A stretch of 64,000 nucleotides of DNA. Origin: Sphingomicrobium arenosum (lineage in GTDB: Bacteria > Pseudomonadota > Alphaproteobacteria > Sphingomonadales > Sphingomonadaceae). Both the position numbers and the translations under genes were made by a program. The notes under the pieces were generated by a model. That model was not told where the DNA came from. It made no database searches and saw only the letters and a program-made list of their open reading frames with translations. The DNA lies in the NCBI RefSeq assembly GCF_026157085.1, contig NZ_JANPVN010000001.1, positions 2,108,001 through 2,172,000 on the forward strand. Reading direction: 5' to 3'. Shown one piece after another: positions 32,936-45,590 of the stretch. The stretch's first letter is position 1; each line of letters begins with the position of its first letter.

Positions 32936-33991
32936 GTGATCACGCGCCTCTCCCTTACCGATTTTCGCAATCACGCCGATACGCTGCTCGAACCGGGGGC
33001 GGGGTTCAATGTGCTGACGGGGCCCAATGGGGCGGGCAAGACCAATGTGCTCGAGGCGATCAGTCTGCTCTCGCCCGGGCGCGGTTTGCGGCGCGCGGCG
33101 CTCCGCACGATGGCGCGCGGCGACGGGGACTTAGGGTTCGCCATTGCCGCGCGGCTGGGCGACGGCGCCGATGTCGGCGTGGGGACGCAGGCCAATGCGC
33201 CCGACCGGCGCGTCGTGCGGATCAATGGCGCTGCGGGGGCGGCATCAGCGCTGGCCGAGCGGATCGCGATCCTCTGGCTCACCCCCGCCATGGACCGCCT
33301 GTTCCTCGAGGGCGCGGCAGGGCGGCGCGCCTTTCTCGACCGGCTCACGCTGGCGCTCGAACCCGATCATGCGCGCAACGCCAGCATCTACGAGCAGGCG
33401 ATGCGCGAGCGCAATCGGCTGTTGTCGGAGGAAGAGCGGCCCGATGCGGCGTGGCTCGACGGGCTTGAACTCAAGATGGCTGAAGCTGGTCATGCGCTCC
33501 ACGATGCGCGCGCCCGGACGGTGGCGGTCTTGGACGGCGCAGGCGGGGGCGATGACGATTTCCCGGCCGCGCGTCTGTCGCTCGAAGGCTATGATGGCGG
33601 CGACCTCGCACGGTCGCTGGCGGAGGGGCGGCGGCGCGATGCGGCGGCGGGGCGGACGCTGTCGGGCCCGCATCGCAGCGATCTTGCCGTGACCTATGGC
33701 GCCAAGGGGCAGGCGGCGGCGGACTGTTCGACCGGCGAACAGAAGGCGCTGCTGCTCGGGCTCGTGCTGGCCCACGCCGACAAGGTGCGCGCGCAGCGTG
33801 GGCTCGATCCGGTGCTGCTGCTAGACGAGGTGGCAGCGCATCTCGATCCCGATCGTCGCGCCGCTCTCTACGACCGGCTGGCCGGACGGGGACAGGTGTT
33901 CATGACCGGCACCGAGCCTGCCTTGTTCGACGCGGTGGGGGAAGCAACGCGGTTCAGCGTGCGCGGTGGCGCTCTGGTTCGGGATCGGTAG
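32936..33991 (+). CDS. recF: DNA replication and repair protein RecF
   Basis: 351 residues from a GTG at 32936, giving [20 protein letters not shown], which matches the usual RecF start. An in-frame ATG at 32897 would add 13 residues with no ribosome-binding site. Walker [10 protein letters not shown] (about 29-37), the RRAFLDRL segment, [11 protein letters not shown] and the Walker [12 protein letters not shown] follow. RecF loads RecA at gaps. The last 38 bases overlap the 3' end of the convergent DUF2254 gene. Confidence 0.94.
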   Translation: MITRLSLTDFRNHADTLLEPGAGFNVLTGPNGAGKTNVLEAISLLSPGRGLRRAALRTMARGDGDLGFAIAARLGDGADVGVGTQANAPDRRVVRINGAAGAASALAERIAILWLTPAMDRLFLEGAAGRRAFLDRLTLALEPDHARNASIYEQAMRERNRLLSEEERPDAAWLDGLELKMAEAGHALHDARARTVAVLDGAGGGDDDFPAARLSLEGYDGGDLARSLAEGRRRDAAAGRTLSGPHRSDLAVTYGAKGQAAADCSTGEQKALLLGLVLAHADKVRAQRGLDPVLLLDEVAAHLDPDRRAALYDRLAGRGQVFMTGTEPALFDAVGEATRFSVRGGALVRDR

Positions 33992-35246
33992 CGCCGAAGG
34001 CCGCTTCATGCGCCTCGCACAGCCGCTCGCGGTCGTCGGGGTGATCGAGATTGTCGAGGGCGCGATCGCGGGCTTGTTCGGCGACGTGACGAAAGGCGTC
34101 CCTTGCTTCGCCTGCGCGCGTCGCGATCGAACCCAGCACGTCCTGTAGGCGCATCTGCACCTCGACGAGACCGGCGCCGTCACGGGCGATGGGGATGACG
34201 AGGTCGCGCACCATTTCCTCTAGGCTCAAGGCTGGTTCGACAACGCCGCCGAGGTCGCGGCTGCCGCCTTCGTCGCAGGCATCGATGAACCGGTCGAAGA
34301 CGCGCAGGCCAGCGGCGAGTACGGCGATGGCGGTGCCGGGGTCGTTGACGGCGGGCGAGAGAGCGCGGCTGGCGATTTCACCCAGCACGGTGATGCCGAA
34401 GCGCGGATCCTGGTCGAAATCGCGGCTGTCGGTGACCGTGAAGGCACGTTTGAGACGGCGCGGCAGGTCGTCGCAATCCTCCTCGGCCTCGTCGGGGACG
34501 GTCTTGGTCCAGGCAAGCGGGCGGTCGCGCCCGACGAAGGTACCCGCCGGGGCGCCGACATGGACGATCACGCCGCAGCGTTCCGCGAGCTCGGAGAGCT
34601 TCGAGCGGTCGACATGGGCGACATAGCCGCTGCGGTCGGGAAAGGCGGCGCAGCCCGCCCGGCCGGCAGGGTGACGCGCGTCGCGCCCGGTGAGTTTGAG
34701 CGGCCCCTTATAGTCCTCGACGGCGCCGCGCGCCTTCTTCTCGACCCGCTCGATGGTGTCGGAGACACGTCCGAAATGGGTCAGTTGGCCGATCCAGCGC
34801 AGCAGCACGATGGAGATCCATGCGATGACGATGACGGTGCCGACGAGGAGCACGGCGCGGCCCTGGACGCCGTAGTAATTGGCCTTGAGCGCGATGATGC
34901 CGACGATGGCGAACAGGAACGCGCCGAGGAAGGTCGAGAGCGCGTTTTGCGCGGCGGCATCCTCGACCAGCAGTTCGGTAGCGCGCGGCGTGCCATTCTG
35001 GCTGGCGCCAGAGAAAGCGGTGACCATCGCGGTCAGCGAAAAGGTGGTGACCGCAAGCATGGAGGAAGCGAGGACGGTGAGGACATTGTCGACCGCATCG
35101 GCGCCGATCTTGCCGAATTCGTAGGGGATGAGCGGCGCGAGCCGCTTCGCCGCAAGCGCCAGCAAGACCGACAGGAACGCGATGAGCGCAGCGCGGAACC
35201 AGATCCGCTTGGTCAACTGCATGATGAACCAGCGCCAGCGTGACAT
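33954..35246 (-). CDS. DUF2254 family membrane protein
   Basis: 430 residues from the ATG at 35246 (GGAG about ten bases upstream); the open frame extends further but through another gene's start region. The family pattern is clear: a membrane segment near 15-40, then [42 protein letters not shown], a second pair of membrane segments, and the soluble domain with [24 protein letters not shown]. Function is unknown. Its 3' end lies under the recF 3' end, so the two mRNAs are complementary over 38 bases. Confidence 0.9.
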   Translation of the reverse strand: MSRWRWFIMQLTKRIWFRAALIAFLSVLLALAAKRLAPLIPYEFGKIGADAVDNVLTVLASSMLAVTTFSLTAMVTAFSGASQNGTPRATELLVEDAAAQNALSTFLGAFLFAIVGIIALKANYYGVQGRAVLLVGTVIVIAWISIVLLRWIGQLTHFGRVSDTIERVEKKARGAVEDYKGPLKLTGRDARHPAGRAGCAAFPDRSGYVAHVDRSKLSELAERCGVIVHVGAPAGTFVGRDRPLAWTKTVPDEAEEDCDDLPRRLKRAFTVTDSRDFDQDPRFGITVLGEIASRALSPAVNDPGTAIAVLAAGLRVFDRFIDACDEGGSRDLGGVVEPALSLEEMVRDLVIPIARDGAGLVEVQMRLQDVLGSIATRAGEARDAFRHVAEQARDRALDNLDHPDDRERLCEAHEAAFGATDPEPERHRAR

Positions 35247-35338
35247 CGGCGGTAAACTCCTTCTTTTGCCCATAACGAGGCAGCGGCGCTTTCGTCGCAT
35301 CGGGATTGACGCTAGCCTTCGAGCAGAAAGAGGCGGCG

Positions 35339-36787
35339 ATGCGGCTGGACCGGCGGGAAATGCTGATGGCAAGCGGCGCTACCGCGATGCTCGGCGCTAT
35401 GCCGGTGAAGGGCGGGGTGGCCGCCAGCGACGCCGATATCGCGGTGCGCCTGCTGCATCGTTATCATCCCGGCTTGCTGCGGTATCAGACCGACGGGGAA
35501 TGGCAGCGCAGCGTCGCGGGCTTTCGCCACCGCTTCGGGACGGCGACTTCGCTCGACAAGCAGTTTCTCGCGCTGGCCCGGCTGCTCGGCAGGGTGCGTT
35601 GCAGCCATACGCACATCAATCCCACCAACCAGTCGGAGACGATGGTCGCCGCGCACCTCGGCGCCGCGCGGCTGCTGCCATTCAACTTCACCTGGCATGG
35701 GTCGCGGATGATCGTGACGGACGACCCGCACGGGCTCGGGCTGGAGGCAGGGCAGGAAATTTCTACCGTCAATCGCGTGCCGGTCCGAGGCCTGCAGCGC
35801 GCATTGCTGGGCTATACGCGTGCCGACGGGGCGCTGGACGACAAGCGGCGCGCGCTGCTTACGGTCGGCGAAGCACGGCAATTCGAGACCTTCGACTGGT
35901 TGACCGCCCCCATGCGCCTCTGGGGCGAGCGAGTGCTGATCGGCCTCGGGGGGAAGATGCGCGTGCCGGAGGAGCGCATCTTCGACACGATCACGCTGGA
36001 AAGGCGCCGCGCGCTGGCACCGCCGCCCTTGCCGCGCGATGCGGCCACAGCATGGTGGACGATGGAGAAGCGCGGCGGCATCGCGGTGCTGAGGATGCCG
36101 AGTTGGGCGGTGTTCAATACGGATTGGGAGTGGCAGGGTTGGCTCGATGCGCAGCTCGACGCCATGGCGGGCGACGGGACGCGCGGGCTTGTGATCGACC
36201 TGCGGGGTAACGAGGGCGGCTATTTCGATTGCGGCCGCGCGCTGATCGAGCGGATCGCCGGGGCGCCTGTGCCCTTGCCTGCGGAGGAGCGGCTGACCCG
36301 GCTCGGCACCGTGGCCGATGAGGATCGGCCCTATCTGACGACATGGGACGACAGCCTCTACACGGTCGGCGCGGCCTTCCCCGACGCTGGCGGCGGGATG
36401 CGGCGGGTGCCCATCGAGGGCGAGCGGGTCATTCGTCCGCGAGGGGCCCGCTTTGCGGGCGCCGTCGCGCTGTTGGTCGGGGCCGACAATAGCTCGGCCA
36501 CGGGGATCTTCGCGCAGCTGGTCAAGGAAAACCGGCTCGGACTGCTGGTGGGGCAGGAAACGGGGCGAAATCAGCGCGGCGGCAATGGCGATGCCTTCTT
36601 CTTCGCGCGCCTGCCGGCGAGCGATCTTTCGTTCGACATTCCTCTGGTGGCGAGCCACGTGGTGGGCTTCCAACCCAATGCCGGGACCCTTCCCGACGTC
36701 CCCGTGCCGCTGGCCGCGACGCTGCGATCCGACGGGGTGGATGTGATGCTCGAGGCAGCGCTCAGGAGCCTTGGCGTTCGGGGCTGA
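35339..36787 (+). CDS. S41-family peptidase-like secreted protein
   Basis: 482 residues from the ATG at 35339. The start RLDRREMLMASGATAML looks like a twin-arginine or lipid-free signal sequence. After an N-terminal domain, the hydrolase part contains IAVLRMPSWAVF, LVIDLRGNEGGYFDCGRALIER and, at about 383-391, ADNSSATGIFA with the likely nucleophile Ser385/386; GQETGRNQRGG follows. The layout matches S41 (tail-specific/C-terminal processing) hydrolases, but no PDZ domain is obvious. The target is unknown. It is divergent from DUF2254. Confidence 0.85.
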   Translation: MRLDRREMLMASGATAMLGAMPVKGGVAASDADIAVRLLHRYHPGLLRYQTDGEWQRSVAGFRHRFGTATSLDKQFLALARLLGRVRCSHTHINPTNQSETMVAAHLGAARLLPFNFTWHGSRMIVTDDPHGLGLEAGQEISTVNRVPVRGLQRALLGYTRADGALDDKRRALLTVGEARQFETFDWLTAPMRLWGERVLIGLGGKMRVPEERIFDTITLERRRALAPPPLPRDAATAWWTMEKRGGIAVLRMPSWAVFNTDWEWQGWLDAQLDAMAGDGTRGLVIDLRGNEGGYFDCGRALIERIAGAPVPLPAEERLTRLGTVADEDRPYLTTWDDSLYTVGAAFPDAGGGMRRVPIEGERVIRPRGARFAGAVALLVGADNSSATGIFAQLVKENRLGLLVGQETGRNQRGGNGDAFFFARLPASDLSFDIPLVASHVVGFQPNAGTLPDVPVPLAATLRSDGVDVMLEAALRSLGVRG

Positions 36788-36950
36788 TCGCCGGGCGCTT
36801 TCCCTTAGCGAAAACAGGGCCGAAAGGCTTGGTTTCGCACGCGCTTTCTGCCATAAATCCAAGATGAAATTCGGGCCCTTCTCCTCCCTGCGCCGACCGC
36901 CGCTCCGCGGCTAGGGCGCCCGGCCTCGAAAATCCCTTCCAAACCATTGA

Positions 36951-39391
<2,441 letters not shown>

Positions 39392-39392
<1 letters not shown>

Positions 39393-39874
39393 TGCGCTTC
39401 GCCCTGCTCCTCCCGCTACTGCTCGCCGGTTGCGCGCCGGTCGAGACGGCGGCGGAGACGCAGGACGAGATCGAGCGCGTCGCCCTGGAGCGCTTCTTCA
39501 CCGAGGCGCGCGAGCTCGAGGGGCATCTGGCAAAAGCGTTCGCCTGCCTCGAGCTGGGCGAGGTCAAGACGACTGCGCGGCGCGATGCCCCCGACGAAGT
39601 CATCGCGGCGCTGGCGGGGGAGTGGGGTGTCCCGGTCTATCCCGCTTCTGCCTGTTCGACGGGCGAAAATGGCGTCATCGTCGCGCCGAATGGGGTGACG
39701 GGCGGCAAGATGCTCCGCGTGTCGAGCCTCTCCTGCTCGCCGGTCGATCGGCGCTGCGAGGCCAGCATCTCTTACTATGTCGCCAACCTTGCGGCGGGCG
39801 GCACGGAAGTGACGCTCACGCACGAGGGCGGCGCCTGGGTCGTGCGGCGCAGCGAGAGCATGTGGATCAGCTGA
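39392..39874 (+). CDS. Small putative lipoprotein of unknown function
   Basis: 160 residues, ATG overlapping the gyrB stop (TGATG). Short signal peptide with lipobox LAGC at about residue 14. The mature part has four Cys (FACLE, ASACS, SLSCS, DRRCE) that could form two disulfides in the periplasm, and ends WVVRRSESMWIS. It resembles the small proteins related to hypothetical periplasmic inhibitors, but I cannot name a family. Co-transcription with gyrB is likely from the overlap. Confidence 0.75.
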
Positions 39875-39887
39875 GAGACCTGCGCCC

Positions 39888-42491
39888 TCAATCCTTCACC
39901 ACGAACACGGCCGTCGTCAGCGATGGCACCGCGTCGGGGCGTGCGGCGCGCAGGACGGCATCGTCCGAGGCAGCCTGCACCGGGTGGAGCGCATAGGCGG
40001 CGGGATCGGCGTCGAGGGCCTGTGTTTCCCGGGTGGCGTTGAAGACCACCATCAAATCTCCCGGATCGCCCTCGCCGAGCATCATCACGATGAGGCCCGG
40101 TATCTGATCGGGCCCCGTGTTGAGGAAGCGCAGTTTGGCCTGCACTTCCTCGGCGCTTTTCATGCGGAATAGCGGGCTGGCCATCCGGAGGGCGAATAGT
40201 TCTTCGAGATGAGCGGTGGCGCGCGCGATGTCGGATGACGTCATTTCCAGCCGCGGGTCGGCGAGGAGAGCCCGGGCGTGCGGCCAGTCGACCTCATTGT
40301 CCTGTTTGGGCGGTAGCCCGCGGCCCCAATGGTGGCGCTGGCCCGAGAAATCGACCGCGTTGAACCAGTCGCCGCTATTGTAGCTGTTGTGATCGAGGCT
40401 CTTGGTCCGCAGCAATTCCTGCCCGGCGTGGATGAAGGGCATGCCCTGCGCCAGGACGATCAGGCTGGTGGCCATGTTCTGCCAGCGAACGCGCTCTTCA
40501 CGGCTGATGTCGCGGGGCAGGCGCCAGGCATTGTTGTCGAACAGCGTCGGATTGTCGTGCGCGGCGGCGTAATTGACGCTTTCCTGCGGGTCGGAGACGT
40601 AGCCCACGGGGTGGCCGTCATAATCGAGCTCGCGCGCGGCTTTCAGCGTGCCATCGGCGCTGATGAAGCGATAGTCGGCGAGGCTGCCGGCGAGCCCGGC
40701 GCGGACGTGATCGGTGAGGGTGAGGAGCCGTGCACGCGCCGCGGCATCGGCGCTGGTCATCGCATTGGGCGCGGTAAAGAGGCCGCTGGCGAAGCCTTGC
40801 GTGGTTATTGCCTCGTCGCCGCGGCTGTTGTAGCGACCGCCGCGAAGGGCATCGCGGAAGCGGTCGTTGAAGGTGCCGATCCCGCTGCCCGCGCCCATAT
40901 TGGCCTGGTCGGCCTGGACGAAGCGGGCATCGCCGCCGACCTCGCCATAATCCCAACCTTCGCCATAGATGAGGAGGTCGGCACCATCGACGCCGTCCTT
41001 CGCGAGGGTGAGCTGCGCAAGGTCGGCCTTCTCGGCGAGGATGTGATCCTTCGCATGGTGCGCCATGAGGTCGAAGCGAAAGCCCGAGACCTTGTAATCG
41101 CGCGCCCATACCATGAGCCCGTCGCGCATCAGCTTTTCCATCATCACGCGCTCGGTCGCGGTGTTGGAGCAGCAGGTCGAATTGGCGACGCTGCCGTCTT
41201 CCATCAGCCGCTGGTAATAGCCCGGCACGATGCGATCGAGCACGGCGCGATCCGATTGGCCGTGGCCGGGGGTGTGGTTGAAGACGACATCGAGCACGGT
41301 GCCGAGCCCGATGGCATCGAGACCCATCACCATCGCGCGAAACTCGCGGATGCGCGCGGTGCCGTCGGGGTCGGAGGCGTAGGAGCCTTCGGGCGCGAGA
41401 TAGTGCAGGGGGTCGTAGCACCAGTTGAAGCCATCCGTTTCGTCGGCGGCATCGAGGATCTGCTGCTGGACTTCGCTGGCAGGTCCGTAATCGTCGAGAC
41501 CGACGGGTTCGACGCGATGGTCCGCGCGCTCCTCGATCGAGGCGCAGTCATTGGTGGGCAGTAGATGCACGTCACTGAGGCCAGCATTGGCGAGGCGCGA
41601 CAGGTGCTTCACGCCGGCGGTCGCGGGGTCGGCGAAGGCGGCGTATCGACCGCGCTTCTCGACCGGAATCCCAGTGTCGCCGATCGAGAAATCGCGCACG
41701 TGGAGTTCGTAGATGGAGCGGTTCTCGGCCGCACCGTCGAGGTCGCGCGCAAAGGCGTCCCATCCCTCGGGCTTGGTCGCGGGGTCGTCCATGTCCACGA
41801 TCAGCGTACGCCCCGCATTGGCGGCAAGGCCGAGGGCATAGGGGTCGGTGACCATGTTGGTCTCGATCCGGCCCGTGGTGGGGGCGTGGACCTCGACTTC
41901 GTAGAGGTAATAGGCGCCTTTCCAGTCAGGCTCGCCCGTGACGGACCAGACGCCCGAGGCGGGGTCCTCGGTCATCGGCCGGACGGCTCGGGCAGGTCCG
42001 GTGGGGGTGTCGAACAGGTGGAGTTTCACCGAGCGGGCGGTGGGGGCCCAGAGCGCGATGGCGAGGCTGCCGTCGTCGGCAAAACGCGCGCCGAGCCGTG
42101 CGCTCTTGGCGGCATCGGCATAAAGCGCATCGAGGACCGGGCCGATCTGAAGCCCCGTACGATCGAGCGCAACCGGGCCTTTGAGCATCTGGCGAACGTC
42201 GTCGCGCGCGGCATCGAGCCGCCACAAGGCGAGGCCTTCGAGATGCGGGTGGGCGGCGGCGAGCGCGCCGTCGACCTTGCCTGCAGGCGCGAGAGAATGG
42301 CGCATCGTCCCGGCAAGCAAGGTCGGTGCGATCACGCCGTCGTAAGCGATCAGGTCGGGGGCGAGCCAGTGCGCGCGGGCATCGCCGGGGCGCACCCAGT
42401 CGGTGGCGGCGCTCTCCACCGTGACCGGCGCGCAGCCGCTCGACGCCACCAGTGCGGCGACCAGCGCGCCCGCTAGATACCTACCCCGCAT
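39888..42491 (-). CDS. Pullulanase-type alpha-1,6-glucosidase lipoprotein
   Basis: 867 residues from the ATG at 42491 (a GTG one codon earlier is in frame). Signal peptide with lipobox SSGC. Domains: N-terminal region (~30-150), a CBM48-like sandwich (DDGSLAIALWAPTARSVKLHLFD), the GH13 barrel with VVFNHTPGHGQ, GFRFDLMAHH (nucleophile D474), YGEGWDYGE (acid/base E511) and AAHDNPTLFDN, and the C-terminal domain of the pullulanase family. It cleaves alpha-1,6 branches in alpha-glucans. It looks anchored to the outer face of a membrane. No other starch or glycogen gene is adjacent. Confidence 0.93.
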   Translation of the reverse strand: MRGRYLAGALVAALVASSGCAPVTVESAATDWVRPGDARAHWLAPDLIAYDGVIAPTLLAGTMRHSLAPAGKVDGALAAAHPHLEGLALWRLDAARDDVRQMLKGPVALDRTGLQIGPVLDALYADAAKSARLGARFADDGSLAIALWAPTARSVKLHLFDTPTGPARAVRPMTEDPASGVWSVTGEPDWKGAYYLYEVEVHAPTTGRIETNMVTDPYALGLAANAGRTLIVDMDDPATKPEGWDAFARDLDGAAENRSIYELHVRDFSIGDTGIPVEKRGRYAAFADPATAGVKHLSRLANAGLSDVHLLPTNDCASIEERADHRVEPVGLDDYGPASEVQQQILDAADETDGFNWCYDPLHYLAPEGSYASDPDGTARIREFRAMVMGLDAIGLGTVLDVVFNHTPGHGQSDRAVLDRIVPGYYQRLMEDGSVANSTCCSNTATERVMMEKLMRDGLMVWARDYKVSGFRFDLMAHHAKDHILAEKADLAQLTLAKDGVDGADLLIYGEGWDYGEVGGDARFVQADQANMGAGSGIGTFNDRFRDALRGGRYNSRGDEAITTQGFASGLFTAPNAMTSADAAARARLLTLTDHVRAGLAGSLADYRFISADGTLKAARELDYDGHPVGYVSDPQESVNYAAAHDNPTLFDNNAWRLPRDISREERVRWQNMATSLIVLAQGMPFIHAGQELLRTKSLDHNSYNSGDWFNAVDFSGQRHHWGRGLPPKQDNEVDWPHARALLADPRLEMTSSDIARATAHLEELFALRMASPLFRMKSAEEVQAKLRFLNTGPDQIPGLIVMMLGEGDPGDLMVVFNATRETQALDADPAAYALHPVQAASDDAVLRAARPDAVPSLTTAVFVVKD

Positions 42492-42583
42492 CACTCGCTC
42501 CTCTTTTCCTGACGGACGCGACCATTGCGGGCGGGCGGGCGTTCGGCAATCTGTATAGGTATGCAGACCCCCGAAAGGACTCG

Positions 42584-43366
42584 ATGAACCTCACCATTGC
42601 CTCGTTCAACATCAGGAAAGCGCTCGGCACCGATCGCAAGCGCGATCCCCTGCGCATCTTGAAGGTGCTCGAAGAGGTAAACCCCGACATCGTCGTCCTG
42701 CAGGAAGCCGACAAGCGCGTGGGTACACGCGGCGCGGCGCTGCCGCACGAGCTGGTTGCCGAGCACGGCCATTGGCGCCCGGTTCCGGCGGCACGCAGCC
42801 ATGACAAGCTGCTCGATCTCGTGCCCCAGCATCCGCTGACGCAGCCATTCCTCGACCGGCTAGATACGCGCAATTTGGGTTGGCACGGCAATGCGATCCT
42901 CGTGCGCGAGGACCATGAGGTGGAAGAGGCGATGTGCCTCGATCTGCCCAGCCTCGAGCCGCGTGGGGCGCTGCTCGCGCAACTGACGGTGGACGGCCAG
43001 CCGCTGCGGGTGATCGGCGCGCATCTCGATCTGTCGGGTCTTTATCGGAAACGGCAGGTGGCGCATCTCCTCGAGACGATCGAGGCGCTGGGGCATGATC
43101 GTCCGACGATCATCGCGGGCGACACCAACGAATGGCGGACGGGGGCGAACAGCCTCGATGCGCTGGAGGAGCGCTTTGCCTGCGCGGCCTGCGGTCCGAG
43201 CTATCATACGCGAAAACCCATCGCGACATTGGACCGGATCTTCGTCGACAAGAGGCTGACCGTCTTCGAGAGCGGCGTGCACCGCAGCGTCGCAGCGAAA
43301 GCGGCGAGCGATCACCTGCCGGTCTGGGCCAAGGTGGGGTTCGCGCCGCCGGTGAAGGCCGACTAG
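42584..43366 (+). CDS. Endonuclease/exonuclease/phosphatase family protein
   Basis: 260 residues from the ATG at 42584 (AAAGGA upstream). EEP fold: LTIASFNIRKALG at the start, DIVVLQEADKRVG (metal Glu), LRVIGAHLDLSG, IIAGDTNEWRTG (Asp/Asn), LDRIFVDKRL and the final SDHLPVWAKV (catalytic Asp-His). No signal peptide or membrane segment, so cytoplasmic. The substrate (nucleic acid, phospholipid head group or inositol phosphate) cannot be told. The stop shares a CTAG with the convergent rpoN. Confidence 0.9.
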   Translation: MNLTIASFNIRKALGTDRKRDPLRILKVLEEVNPDIVVLQEADKRVGTRGAALPHELVAEHGHWRPVPAARSHDKLLDLVPQHPLTQPFLDRLDTRNLGWHGNAILVREDHEVEEAMCLDLPSLEPRGALLAQLTVDGQPLRVIGAHLDLSGLYRKRQVAHLLETIEALGHDRPTIIAGDTNEWRTGANSLDALEERFACAACGPSYHTRKPIATLDRIFVDKRLTVFESGVHRSVAAKAASDHLPVWAKVGFAPPVKAD

Positions 43367-44796
43367 CCGCCCTGCATCTTGCGTTGGCGGCGGCGCTGGA
43401 CGCTCGATCCGATGCCCATCGCTTCGCGATATTTGGCCACCGTGCGGCGGGCGAGGTCGTAACCCTGCCCCTGGAGCAGGGTGACGAGCGCATCGTCGGA
43501 GAGGATCTTGTCTTCCTCGTCGATCAGTTTCTTGATGGCGGCCTTGACCGCGAGCGCGCTGGCGCCGTCCTCGCTGTCGGCCGAACCGACGCCCGAGCCG
43601 AAGAAATATTTAAGTTCGTATAGACCGCGTTCGCAGAAGAGATATTTGTTCGAGGTCACGCGGCTGACGGTGGATTCGTGCACCTCCACCTTCTCGGCGA
43701 CAGCAGCGAGCGTGAGGGGTTTGAGCGCCGACACGCCCTCGCGGAAGAAACCTTCCTGCACTCGCACGATCTGGATCGCGGTCTTGAGGATGGTCTGGGC
43801 GCGCTGGTCCAGCGCCTTCACCAGCCAGTTGGCGCTTTGCAGATGGTCGGCGAGCCAGGCTTTCGATGCCTTGTCCGATGCGCCGGCCTTCAGTTCGGCA
43901 TGATAAGCGCGGTTGACGAGAACGCGGGGGAGGGCGTCGGGGTTGAGCTCCACCTCCCAACCATCCTTGCCCTCGCGCACGAGGACGTCGGGGACGATCT
44001 CGGTCGCGGGGGTGGAGGAGAATTGGCAGCCGGGCTTGGGGTCGTAGGCGCGCAATTCGCGGACCATGTCGGCCAGGTCTTCCTCGTCGACGCGGCAAAT
44101 GCGCAGGAGATCCTTCATGCGGCCCTTGGCGAGGAGGTCGAGATTGTCGATCAGTCGCGCCATGGCGGGGTCGTAGCGGTCGGCGGCCTTGGCCTGCAGC
44201 GCGAGGCATTCGGCGAGGCTGCGCGCGGCGATGCCCGGCGGGTCGAGATCCTGCACGAGCGCGAGCGCTTCTTCGAGCTCGGCCTCGGGCGCCCCGAGAC
44301 TGTCCGCCAGATCGATCAGCGATCGCTCCAGATAACCTGTGTCGGCTAGGCTGTGGACGATGGCTTCGGCGAGCGCCCCGATGGAGCCGCCCGTGCCCGA
44401 CAGCTGGTCGAGCAGATGCTCCTTCAGACTGTGCGGACGCGATTCAAGGCGGTCGAAGTCGAACGCCTCGCCTGCCTCGTTCATCGGCAGGTCGGGGAGG
44501 CTGTCGGTGTCGCGCGCGGCCTCGCTAGCGTCATAGTCGAGCGCGGACTCGCCCGTCGAAAAATCATCGGCGCCGGTGGGGTCGGGGGCATCGTCGAAGC
44601 CGTCACCGACATCGTCTGTGGTTGCCTCGGGCTTGTCGCCGCCTTCCTCGAGCAGCGGGTTCTTGGCCAGTTCCTCCGCAACCACGGCCTCGATCTCGAT
44701 GCTCGACAGCGCGAGCAGCTTGATCGCCTGCTGCAGCTGCTGGGTCATGACCAGCGACTGCGTCTGGCGAATATCGAGGGAGGGGCCGAGCGCCAT
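43363..44796 (-). CDS. rpoN: RNA polymerase sigma-54 factor
   Basis: 477 residues. Region I starts MALGPSLDIRQTQSLVMTQQ and is Gln/Leu-rich; an acidic linker spans ~50-110; the core-binding and DNA-binding parts follow (ESTVSRVTSNKYLFCERG helix-turn-helix), and the RpoN box ARRTVAKYREAMGI lies near the C-terminus. It directs enhancer-dependent transcription. The order lptC-lptA-lptB-rpoN is conserved in proteobacteria; here the hpf/ptsN genes that often follow are replaced by the convergent EEP gene. Confidence 0.97.
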   Translation of the reverse strand: MALGPSLDIRQTQSLVMTQQLQQAIKLLALSSIEIEAVVAEELAKNPLLEEGGDKPEATTDDVGDGFDDAPDPTGADDFSTGESALDYDASEAARDTDSLPDLPMNEAGEAFDFDRLESRPHSLKEHLLDQLSGTGGSIGALAEAIVHSLADTGYLERSLIDLADSLGAPEAELEEALALVQDLDPPGIAARSLAECLALQAKAADRYDPAMARLIDNLDLLAKGRMKDLLRICRVDEEDLADMVRELRAYDPKPGCQFSSTPATEIVPDVLVREGKDGWEVELNPDALPRVLVNRAYHAELKAGASDKASKAWLADHLQSANWLVKALDQRAQTILKTAIQIVRVQEGFFREGVSALKPLTLAAVAEKVEVHESTVSRVTSNKYLFCERGLYELKYFFGSGVGSADSEDGASALAVKAAIKKLIDEEDKILSDDALVTLLQGQGYDLARRTVAKYREAMGIGSSVQRRRQRKMQGG

Positions 44797-44807
44797 GTGC
44801 GTCGGCC

Positions 44808-45590
44808 CTAGAGCGCGAAGCTTTCGCCGAGGTAGAGGCGCCGCACTTCGGCGTCGGCGACGAGTGCTTGAGGCGTGCCCTGAAACAGCACCTGCCCGTC
44901 ATAGATGATGCAGGCGCGATCGACGATGTCGAGCATCTCGCGAACATTATGGTCGGTGATGAGGACGCCGATGTCGCGCTGCTTCAATTCCTTGATGAGG
45001 TCGCGAATGTCGCCGATCGACAAGGGGTCGATGCCCGCGAAAGGTTCGTCGAGCAGCATGATCGACGGGCTGGCGGCGAGCGCGCGGGCGATCTCGCAGC
45101 GGCGGCGCTCGCCCCCCGAGAGCGCCATCGCCGGGCTCTGGCGCAGGCGCTGGAGCCCGAATTCGTCGAGCAATTGCTCGAGCCGGGTCTCGCGCGCGGC
45201 GCGGTCGGGTTCGGAAATTTCGAGGACCGAGAGTATATTCTGTTCCACCGTCAGGCCGCGAAAGATCGAGGTTTCCTGCGGCAGATAGCCGAGGCCGAGG
45301 ATGGCGCGGCGATACATGGGCAGGCCGGTGATGTCGTTTCCGTCAAGGACGATGCGACCCGAATCGGGGCGGACGAGACCCATGACCGAGTAGAAGCTCG
45401 TGGTCTTGCCCGCGCCATTGGGGCCGAGGAGGCCGACGACCTCGCCCCGCGCCACCGCCATCGACACGTCCTTCAGGACGACATTCTTGCCATAGCTCTT
45501 GGCGATCGAATTCACCTGGAGGCCGCGATAGGCGACTTCCTCCGGGACTTCGGAAAGGTCGGTCCGATGGAGGTCGGCCTGATCGTGCAT
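44808..45590 (-). CDS. lptB: LPS export ABC transporter ATP-binding protein
   Basis: 260 residues from the ATG at 45590, which overlaps the lptA stop by one base. ABC ATPase motifs: Walker [11 protein letters not shown]-loop GLGYLPQETSIF, signature LSGGERRR, Walker B IMLLDEPFAGIDP and the switch DHNVREML. With LptF/LptG and LptC it powers LPS extraction from the inner membrane. An N-terminal ~25-residue extension (DQADLHRTDLSEVPEE) precedes the family start. rpoN follows 11 bases downstream. Confidence 0.96.
   Translation of the reverse strand: MHDQADLHRTDLSEVPEEVAYRGLQVNSIAKSYGKNVVLKDVSMAVARGEVVGLLGPNGAGKTTSFYSVMGLVRPDSGRIVLDGNDITGLPMYRRAILGLGYLPQETSIFRGLTVEQNILSVLEISEPDRAARETRLEQLLDEFGLQRLRQSPAMALSGGERRRCEIARALAASPSIMLLDEPFAGIDPLSIGDIRDLIKELKQRDIGVLITDHNVREMLDIVDRACIIYDGQVLFQGTPQALVADAEVRRLYLGESFAL

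Noticed and set aside
32675..32939. Short open frames (60-83 codons) in both strands of the dnaN-recF gap
   Set aside because: They translate the palindromic repeat (SPASGRG / PLPLAGEGG) and have no ribosome-binding site or homology I recognise.
31228..33991. Replication origin near dnaN/recF/gyrB
   Set aside because: dnaA is absent and no cluster of TTATCCACA-like DnaA boxes was seen; these genes are often away from oriC in sphingomonads.
35312..36862. 516-residue minus-strand frame opposite the S41-like gene
   Set aside because: Antisense shadow; the plus-strand protein has signal sequence and hydrolase motifs.
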